This document shows positions 52,446-61,289 of a stretch of 64,000 bases of DNA, one piece after another. Every line of letters begins with the position of its first letter. Position 1 is the first letter of the stretch. The position numbers were made by a program, and so were the translations under genes. This DNA comes from Gracilariopsis chorda (lineage: Eukaryota; Rhodophyta; Florideophyceae; Gracilariales; Gracilariaceae), in contig NBIV01000277.1 in the NCBI GenBank assembly GCA_003194525.1, positions 37,461 to 101,460 of the forward strand, given 5' to 3'. Below the pieces are notes generated by a model. That model saw nothing but the letters and a program-made list of their open reading frames with translations. It made no database searches and was not told the origin of the DNA.

Positions 52446-54508
52446 AGATACTACTGCATGACGTTCTTTACGTTGAAGATATGGATTGCAACTTAATATC
52501 TTGCTCCCGCCTAACGGAGGAACAGTACCAAATATCTTTCGATTCATCGGTGTGTCTCATCAGAGGATCGGATGTCATGATCAGAGCACCAAAAAGGTCA
52601 GAGGTTTATCAGATTTGGGGCAGTCCAGCTCCGCATGTTGCATATGTAGCGAAAGAAACGCAAGGCCTACAGCTCTGGCATGAGAGATTCGGACATATCG
52701 GAATCCAGAGAATACGACGAATGACAAGCAAAAACACTGTTCATGGACTGGACCTCAATGTATCTCCAGAGCACAGTGCCGACTGCACTCCGTGCATTGA
52801 AGGAAAGATGACACGAAGGAGTCTAGGCAGCAGGAGTAATGATGCTGCTATGATCGGGGATGTGATATACACGGACATATGCGGTCCTATGAGTACCCCA
52901 AGCATCGGACGGAAGAGATACTTTGTGTCTTTCATCGATAAAAAGTCGAGGTACAAGGACGTACGCCTCATGACGAAAAGAAAGGAACTGACACAGGAGT
53001 TCAGATGCTTTCAATTGAAGTTTGAGAGGCAGGCTGAAAGAAAGATCAAGGTCGTTTACTCTGATAATGGTCCAGAGTACATTTCACTCCGAAAATGTCT
53101 CTCCGAAGTCGGAATAGATTGGGAGAACAGTGCTCCATACACTCCGCAGCAAAATGGAGTTGCAGAACGATTTAACAGGTTGGTTATGGAGATGACTAGA
53201 GCAATGTTACGACATGCAGGCCTCCCACAGAAGTTCTGGGCTGAAGCAGTCGTTACTGCTTCCAGAACAATGAACATCATCGGTTGTGGAGCAACTGATG
53301 GGAAGACCCCTCACGAAACGCTCACTGGGAGGATACCAAACGTTACCTCTTTAAGATCGTTTGGATGTGAGGTCTGGGTTCATGTAGCTAAACGGAAGAA
53401 GTTAGAGAGCAAAGCTCGCCGTGGAATTCTCTTACGCTGCCTCCCACACCAGAATTATCGCGTCTATGACATTGAACGTGGAGATATTACGTTCGCAAGG
53501 CATGTCAGTTTTAATGAAGCTGTTTTTTCAGGAAGACGATTGTTCAACACTCAAGAAAAGATGGAATTGAATGCCATACCTGAAATTGCTGACCGACAGC
53601 AAGAATCAGCTGACTCAGATGATGATGGAGAGCCAGAAGCAGAGGGGCCAGATGGTGCTGAAGCTTACAATGAAGAGGAGCTGGAAACTGGACATGGTGG
53701 GAGTAATGAAAATGCAGATGAAGTGGTGGAAAGTGGTACGAATGAAGATGAAGAGGACGATCAAGTACGTGAAGCAGAATCGGACCATTTCCCAATGACA
53801 CCCAGCATGCAAGAATTCTTGACACACTACCCAGTACGCCGCTACCCTGACCGTCAGCAAAACCCCCCAAATCGTTATCAAGACACACACCATAACAGTC
53901 TTGTGACAAGAGAACTACCAATAAGTACCGTCCCGGAAAGCTTGCAGGACGCGAGAGATTCGCCTGACTGGCAAAGATGGAGAAAAGCTATTGACGAAGA
54001 ACTCTCTTCGCTTATGTCGATGAAGACATGGGAAGTTGTGGACAAGCCTGTTAGGGAGCATATCATAGATTCCAAACTCGTGTTCGCTCAAAAGCATGAC
54101 GATGATGGCTCTATCACAAGATGCAAGGCTCGCCTTGTAGCTAAAGGGTGCCAACAAGGGAATGTCACAGGTGTCTACTCTCCAGTTGTTGACTTTGGAA
54201 CTGTACGACTAGCATTGAAATTGGCAGCTAGGTTTGACTTTGAAATACACCAGTTGGATGTCAAATGTGCATTTCTGAACGGACATATCGATGACAAGAA
54301 GCCAGTCTATATGTCTCCACCCAAAGGTCTGGACCTTGGTTTACAAAAGAATCAAGTACTCAAATTGAACCGGTCAATATATGGTCTGAAGCAATCCAAT
54401 GCAATTTGGAGCCGACTGTTCACCCAAAGGTTGAAGAACTTAGGCTTTATACAATGCATGACAGACCCTTGCTTCTTCTACAAAACTTGGGGAGGACACC
54501 AATTATAG
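52415..54508 (+). pseudogene. Copia integrase and reverse transcriptase, copy 1
   Basis: The pol frame can be followed from about 52415; the first ATG is at 52481. Integrase: zinc site LWHERFGHIG ... CTPC, then catalytic Asp in YTDICGP (52873), Asp in SDNGPEY (53063) and Glu in VAERFNR (53165). A long acidic, low-complexity linker (about 53580-53790) follows. Reverse transcriptase: VYSPVVDFGTVRLALKLAA, LDVKCAFLNGHID, IYGLKQSNAIWSRLF. The frame ends at TAG 54506-54508, where the nested Copia has Trp (TGG), four codons before the YVDD active site. Confidence 0.9.
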
Positions 54509-55492
54509 ATACTATTATATGTTGATGATCTCTTGTTGATCGGCAATCACCCCAAGAAAACCAGCAAGGTGAAAAGTATGCTGTTTTCAGAGTTTGAAAT
54601 GAAAGAATGCTCTTCTACAGACAGCTTCTTGGGGGTTTACATGCAACGTGAAGAAAATGGAATAACTCTGCACCAACGTCCGGCTGTGGAACGAATCCTA
54701 CAGAAGTTCAACATGAACACCTCGAAGCCGGTGACTAAACCACTGAGTCCGGGATACAGACCTGTATCAGCATCAGAAGCAGACCTATTCAAGCCTAAAG
54801 AACTTTATCAGGAGGCAATAGGGTCCTTGCTGTATCTATCTTCACGAACTAGGCCAGATATCTGTGCTGCCGTCAATATTCTTTCACGGGCTCAGTCAAG
54901 GCCTACAGTCATACACTGGACTGCAGTGAAGAGAGTCATGCGTTACTTGAACGGTACAAAAGATTACGGCATGCACATCAAGAAAAATTCCGAAACCCAC
55001 CCCGTCCTGTGTGCATACGCTGACGCAAATTGGGCTGGAGATGACACGGATCGCAAATCCACAAGTGGATTCTGTGTGTTACTTTTTGGCAACGTCATAT
55101 TGTGGAAAACATTGAAACAGAGAAGCATTGCAACGTCAACTACAGAGGCTGAATATATTTCATTATCAGATTGCTTCAAGCAAGTGAGGTGGGTTCGCAA
55201 TTTATTATGTGAAACAAAGCTTGTATCAGTTGAACAACCTACAATCATTTATGAGGACAACACCGGAGTGTTAGATTGGGCCGCTGGTGGCAGAAGAGCG
55301 AAGCATGTTGAACTACGATATCATTTCGTACAAGAAGGTGTTCAGCAAAAAGAAATCGTCTTGAATTACTGCTGCACATAAAACATGCTTGCCGACATAT
55401 TTACTAAGGCTCTATCACAGAGACGCCACCAAGAACTGCGAAGTTTGCTTGGACTTGTGAGATGCTCTTGTGGCATCAGGAGGATGTTGTGA
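54509..55492 (+). pseudogene. Copia reverse transcriptase C-terminus and RNase H, copy 1
   Basis: Same frame as the preceding segment, after the TAG. It begins with LLYVDDLLLIG (YVDD at 54518-54529), then the RT thumb (EMKECSSTDSFLGVYMQ, HQRPAVERIL) and RNase H (ADANWAGDDTDRKSTSG, STTEAEYISL, YEDNTGVLDW, HVELRYHF). A TAA at 55379-55381 interrupts it just before NMLADIFTKAL, the usual C-terminal Copia motif. The original stop lies at 55490-55492, a few bases into the next LTR. Confidence 0.9.
55472..55484 (+). promoter_or_regulatory. Copia polypurine tract
   Basis: GGCATCAGGAGGA directly before the LTR; a short, weak purine tract. Confidence 0.5.
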
Positions 55493-55799
55493 GCAGTATG
55501 CCATTGAGCACTCACAATGTTCTCACGTAACACTCTTGCAATATGTGATGTGACGCGCTGGTGTTACATGAGAGTGTTACGAGAGGTGATGAGTCTACAT
55601 CTCAGCCGCAGATAGTACGATACTATTCATGTTGATGTAATATCCGATATGTGTGGTTCCCTGTAGCTCAGTGATAGAGCTTTGACCACAAGTTAGAAGT
55701 ACCTTTGACTATGGCAGGGTTTTGCCAAGGTACGCTTCCATACATAAACGGGATGAGGTTCTTGAAAGTACAAAGAACTGGTCCCAACCATACCCAACA
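55485..55799 (+). repeat. Copia family 1 LTR, copy 2
   Basis: 315 bp. It differs from LTR 3 at about one position and serves as both 3' LTR of copy 1 and 5' LTR of copy 2. Confidence 0.95.
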
Positions 55800-55901
55800 G
55801 TGGTAGCATCGCGCTCCACTGGAAACCAACGCTCTGAACTAAAAGAAGCCGTTCCTTAATTGCTTTCTCAAAGTGTTACAGGACTTTGCTTCAGTGCTGC
55901 T

Positions 55902-56867
55902 ATGGATGAAGACAGTCCAAGGAAGGTTCCTCGCTTCTCTGGAAAACGCCACGAGGACTTTACTTTGTGGATGATGCGAATAGAAGCACTACTGGAATCA
56001 AAAGAACTCCTGAATTTAGTTTTAGAAGATGCCGTTGGGGAAGAGACAATTGATGCCCTACCCATGGAAGTGAAGCAAAACCTCTCGAATGCTCGCATGT
56101 ATCTTGTGCCATCTCTTGGAGACAAACCACTACGGGCTGTTGCCTCCGAACGTCACAACCCATTCCTTATGTATCGAAAACTGTGTGAAAGGTATGCAAC
56201 GGAGAATGCTGCGACAAGGGTACAGTTGCAAACGAAGCTACACCAGACTCGGTTTACTGAAGTAACAGTAATGTCGGACTACGTGGATGATTTCGAGTCT
56301 GTATTCTCAAGATTGGAAGCTATGGGAAGTCCCATAGGGAATAGTATGCAGATTGCTATCCTGTTCTCCAGTTTTGTTTCTACTAGAGAGACGCCATATC
56401 GTCCAGTAATATCAGCCCTACAGACTTTGTCGGACGAGGAGTTGTCCTGGGAGAAGGTAACCGCTCGACTTCTCCAAGAGTATGACACCAGTACTTCAGA
56501 GACGAAAACAGAAGGATCAGGCCCGGCCGGTCTTTTGGGTACGGAGAGGGCATTACAGGCGAAAGTGAGGGGTAGATGTTTCAAATGTGGCCGAAAAGAA
56601 CACTACAAACCAGACTGTAGATCGGTCAAACCAGATCATCGTGCAGGTCATCCAAGTACCCATCGAGCTCTCGTCAGCAGACAAGGAGACCACCAATTCA
56701 TTGTTGACTCTGGTGCAACTAGTCACATCATTGGGGACCGTGCTTTGGCGCATTTATTTCACCGCTCCCAGCACAGAGCCATTGTGTTGTGCGATGGTAG
56801 GGGTGTGACAGCATCAAGAACAGGACACCTTGTCTTAATGTATCGCAGCCTGGAAGACGCTATGTAA
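55902..56867 (+). CDS. Copia gag and protease, copy 2
   Basis: As copy 1, start ATG at 55902. Zinc knuckle CFKCGRKEHYKPDC (Lys and Glu where copy 1 has Asn and Gly). Protease motif SGATSHIIGD (Gly where copy 1 has Arg). The same frame change ends the frame at 56867. Copy 2 looks closer to a functional sequence at these sites. Confidence 0.85.
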   Translation: MDEDSPRKVPRFSGKRHEDFTLWMMRIEALLESKELLNLVLEDAVGEETIDALPMEVKQNLSNARMYLVPSLGDKPLRAVASERHNPFLMYRKLCERYATENAATRVQLQTKLHQTRFTEVTVMSDYVDDFESVFSRLEAMGSPIGNSMQIAILFSSFVSTRETPYRPVISALQTLSDEELSWEKVTARLLQEYDTSTSETKTEGSGPAGLLGTERALQAKVRGRCFKCGRKEHYKPDCRSVKPDHRAGHPSTHRALVSRQGDHQFIVDSGATSHIIGDRALAHLFHRSQHRAIVLCDGRGVTASRTGHLVLMYRSLEDAM

Positions 56868-58930
56868 AGATACTACTGCATGACGTTCTTTACGTTGAAG
56901 ATATGGATTGCAACTTAATATCTTGCTCCCGCCTAACGGAGGAACAGTACCAAATATCTTTCGATTCATCGGTGTGTCTCATCAGAGGATCGGATGTCAT
57001 GATCAGAGCACCAAAAAAGTCAGAGGTTTATCAGATTTGGGGCAGTCCAGCTCCGCATGTTGCATATGTAGCGAAAGAAACGCAAGGCCTACAGCTCTGG
57101 CATGAGAGATTCGGACATATCGGAATCCAGAGAATACGACGAATGACAAGCAAAAACACTGTTCATGGACTGGACCTCAATGTATCTCCAGAGCACAGTG
57201 CCGACTGCACTCCGTGCATTGAAGGAAAGATGACACGAAGGAGTCTAGGCAGCAGGAGTAATGATGCTGCTATGATCGGGGATGTGATATACACGGACAT
57301 ATGCGGTCCTATGAGTACCCCAAGCATCGGACGGAAGAGATACTTTGTGTCTTTCATCGATAAAAAGTCGAGGTACAAGGACGTACGCCTCATGACGAAA
57401 AGAAAGGAACTGACACAGGAGTTCAGATGCTTTCAATTGAAGTTTGAGAGGCAGGCTGAAAGAAAGATCAAGGTCGTTTACTCTGATAATGGTCCAGAGT
57501 ACATTTCACTCCGAAAATATCTCTCCGAAGTCGGAATAGATTGGGAGAACAGTGCTCCATACACTCCGCAGCAAAATGGAGTTGCAGAACGATTTAACAG
57601 GTCGGTTATGGAGATGACTAGAGCAATGTTACGACATGCAGGCCTCCCACAGAAGTTCTGGGCTGAAGCAGTCGTTACTGCTTCCAGAACAATGAACATC
57701 ATCGGTTGTGGAGCAACTGATGGGAAGACCCCTCACGAAACGCTCACTGGGAGGATACCAAACGTTACCTCTTTAAGATCGTTTGGATGTGAGGTCTGGG
57801 TTCATGTAGCTAAACGGAAGAAGTTAGAGAGCAAAGCTCGCCGTGGAATTCTCTTACGCTGCCTCCCACACCAGAATTATCGCGTCTATGACATTGAACG
57901 TGGAGATATTACGTTCGCAAGGCATGTCAGTTTTAATGAAGCTGTTTTTTCAGGAAGACGATTGTTCAACACTCAAGAAAAGATGGAATTGAATGCCATA
58001 CCTGAAATTGCTGACCGACAGCAAGAATCAGCTGACTCAGATGATGATGGAGAGCCAGAAGCAGAGGGGCCAGATGGTGCTGAAGCTTACAATGAAGAGG
58101 AGCTGGAAACTGGACATGGTGGGAGTAATGAAAATGCAGATGAAGTGGTGGAAAGTGGTACGAATGAAGATGAAGAGGACGATCAAGTACGTGAAGCAGA
58201 ATCGGACCATTTCCCAATGACACCCAGCATGCAAGAATTCTTGACACACTACCCAGTACGCCGCTACCCTGACCGTCAGCAAAACCCCCCAAATCGTTAT
58301 CAAGACACACACCATAACAGTCTTGTGACAAGAGAACTACCAATAAGTACCGTCCCGGAAAGCTTGCAGGACGCGAGAGATTCGCCTGACTGGCAAAGAT
58401 GGAGAAAAGCTATTGACGAAGAACTCTCTTCGCTTATGTCGATGAAGACATGGGAAGTTGTGGACAAGCCTGTTAGGGAGCATATCATAGATTCCAAACT
58501 CGTGTTCGCTCAAAAGCATGACGATGATGGCTCTATCACAAGATGCAAGGCTCGCCTTGTAGCTAAAGGGTGCCAACAAGGGAATGTCACAGGTGTCTAC
58601 TCTCCAGTTGTTGACTTTGGAACTGTACGACTAGCATTGAAATTGGCAGCTAGGTTTGACTTTGAAATACACCAGTTGGATGTCAAATGTGCATTTCTGA
58701 ACGGACATATCGATGACAAGAAGCCAGTCTATATGTCTCCACCCAAAGGTCTGGACCTTGGTTTACAAAAGAATCAAGTACTCAAATTGAACCGGTCAAT
58801 ATATGGTCTGAAGCAATCCAATGCAATTTGGAGCCGACTGTTCACCCAAAGGTTGAAGAACTTAGGCTTTATACAATGCATGACAGACCCTTGCTTCTTC
58901 TACAAAACTTGGGGAGGACACCAATTATAG
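56837..58930 (+). pseudogene. Copia integrase and reverse transcriptase, copy 2
   Basis: As copy 1, with first ATG at 56903. It differs by single substitutions, for example RKY where copy 1 has RKC and FNRSV where copy 1 has FNRLV, both in the integrase core. It ends at the shared TAG at 58928-58930, four codons before YVDD. Confidence 0.9.
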
Positions 58931-59914
58931 ATACTATTATATGTTGATGATCTCTTGTTGATCGGCAATCACCCCAAGAAAACCAGCAAGGTGAAAAGTA
59001 TGCTGTTTTCAGAGTTTGAAATGAAAGAATGCTCTTCTACAGACAGCTTCTTGGGGGTTTACATGCAACGTGAAGAAAATGGAATAACTCTGCACCAACG
59101 TCCGGCTGTGGAACGAATCCTACAGAAGTTCAACATGAACACCTCGAAGCCGGTGACTAAACCACTGAGTCCGGGATACAGACCTGTATCAGCATCAGAA
59201 GCAGACCTATTCAAGCCTAAAGAACTTTATCAGGAGGCAATAGGGTCCTTGCTGTATCTATCTTCACGAACTAGGCCAGATATCTGTGCTGCCGTCAATA
59301 TTCTTTCACGGGCTCAGTCAAGGCCTACAGTCATACACTGGACTGCAGTGAAGAGAGTCATGCGTTACTTGAACGGTACAAAAGATTACGGCATGCACAT
59401 CAAGAAAAATTCCGAAACCCACCCCGTCCTGTGTGCATACGCTGACGCAAATTGGGCTGGAGATGACACGGATCGCAAATCCACAAGTGGATTCTGTGTG
59501 TTACTTTTTGGCAACGTCATATTGTGGAAAACATTGAAACAGAGAAGCATTGCAACGTCAACTACAGAGGCTGAATATATTTCATTATCAGATTGCTTCA
59601 AGCAAGTGAGGTGGGTTCGCAATTTATTATGTGAAACAAAGCTTGTATCAGTTGAACAACCTACAATCATGTATGAGGACAACACCGGAGTGTTAGATTG
59701 GGCCGCTGGTGGCAGAAGAGCGAAGCATGTTGAACTACGATATCATTTCGTACAAGAAGGTGTTCAGCAAAAAGAAATCGTCTTGAATTACTGCTGCACA
59801 TAAAACATGCTTGCCGACATATTTACTAAGGCTCTATCACAGAGACGCCACCAAGAACTGCGAAGTTTGCTTGGACTTGTGAGATGCTCTTGTGGCATCA
59901 GGAGGATGTTGTGA
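58931..59914 (+). pseudogene. Copia reverse transcriptase C-terminus and RNase H, copy 2
   Basis: As copy 1; one visible change is IMYEDNT for IIYEDNT. The shared TAA lies at 59801-59803 and the original stop falls in the next LTR. Confidence 0.9.
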
Positions 59915-60221
59915 GCAGTATGCCATTGAGCACTCACAATGTTCTCACGTAACACTCTTGCAATATGTGATGTGACGCGCTGGTGTTACATGAGAGTGTT
60001 ACGAGAGGTGATGAGTCTACATCTCAGCCGCAGATAGTACGATACTATTCATGTTGATGTAATATCCGATATGTGTGGTTCCCTGTAGCTCAGTGATAGA
60101 GCTTTGACCACAAGTTAGAAGTACCTTTGATTATGGCAGGGTTTTGCCAAGGTACGCTTCCATACATAAACGGGATGAGGTTCTTGAAAGTACAAAGAAC
60201 TGGTCCCAACCATACCCAACA
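59907..60221 (+). repeat. Copia family 1 LTR, copy 3
   Basis: 315 bp, 3' LTR of copy 2 and 5' LTR of copy 3. Confidence 0.95.
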
Positions 60222-60323
60222 GTGGTAGCATCGCGCTCCACTGGAAACCAACGCTCTGAACTAAAAGAAGCCGTTCCTTAATTGCTTTCTCAAAGTGTTA
60301 CAGGACTTTGCTTCAGTGCTGCT

Positions 60324-61289
60324 ATGGATGAAGACAGTCCAAGGAAGGTTCCTCGCTTCTCTGGAAAACGCCACGAGGACTTTACTTTGTGGATGATGCG
60401 AATAGAAGCACTACTGGAATCAAAAGAACTCCTGAATTTAGTTTTAGAAGATGCCGTTGGGGAAGAGACAATTGATGCCCTACCCATGGAAGTGAAGCAA
60501 AACCTCTCGAATGCTCGCATGTATCTTGTGCCATCTCTTGGAGACAAACCACTACGGGCTGTTGCCTCCGAACGTCACAACCCATTCCTTATGTATCGAA
60601 AACTGTGTGAAAGGTATGCAACGGAGAATGCTGCGACAAGGGTACAGTTGCAAACGAAGCTACACCAGACTCGGTTTACTGAAGTAACAGTAATGTCGGA
60701 CTACGTGGATGATTTCGAGTCTGTATTCTCAAGATTGGAAGCTATGGGAAGTCCCATAGGGAATAGTATGCAGATTGCTATCCTGTTCTCCAGTTTTGTT
60801 TCTACTAGAGAGACGCCATATCGTCCAGTAATATCAGCCCTACAGACTTTGTCGGACGAGGAGTTGTCCTGGGAGAAGGTAACCGCTCGACTTCTCCAAG
60901 AGTATGACACCAGTACTTCAGAGACGAAAACAGAAGGATCAGGCCCGGCCGGTCTTTTGGGTACGGAGAGGGCATTACAGGCGAAAGTGAGGGGTAGATG
61001 TTTCAAATGTGGCCGAAAAGAACACTACAAACCAGACTGTAGATCGGTCAAACCAGATCATCGTGCAGGTGATCCAAGTACCCATCGAGCTCTCGTCAGC
61101 AGACAAGGAGACCACCAATTCATTGTTGACTCTGGTGCAACTAGTCACATCATTGGGGACCGTGCTTTGGCGCATTTATTTCACCGCTCCCAGCACAGAG
61201 CCATTGTGTTGTGCGATGGTAGGGGTGTGACAGCATCAAGAACAGGACACCTTGTCTTAATGTATCGCAGCCTGGAAGACGCTATGTAA
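60324..61289 (+). CDS. Copia gag and protease, copy 3
   Basis: As copy 2, including the knuckle CFKCGRKEHYKPDC and SGATSHIIGD, with one change (AGDPS for AGHPS). Same frame change at the end. The gag half groups with copy 2, unlike parts of pol. Confidence 0.85.
   Translation: MDEDSPRKVPRFSGKRHEDFTLWMMRIEALLESKELLNLVLEDAVGEETIDALPMEVKQNLSNARMYLVPSLGDKPLRAVASERHNPFLMYRKLCERYATENAATRVQLQTKLHQTRFTEVTVMSDYVDDFESVFSRLEAMGSPIGNSMQIAILFSSFVSTRETPYRPVISALQTLSDEELSWEKVTARLLQEYDTSTSETKTEGSGPAGLLGTERALQAKVRGRCFKCGRKEHYKPDCRSVKPDHRAGDPSTHRALVSRQGDHQFIVDSGATSHIIGDRALAHLFHRSQHRAIVLCDGRGVTASRTGHLVLMYRSLEDAM

Noticed and set aside
57966-58343. Antisense frames inside the Copia acidic linker (also 53544-53921 and 62460-63167)
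   Set aside because: They are shadows of the GA-rich acidic coding stretch, giving His/Leu-rich translations; they repeat only because the element repeats.
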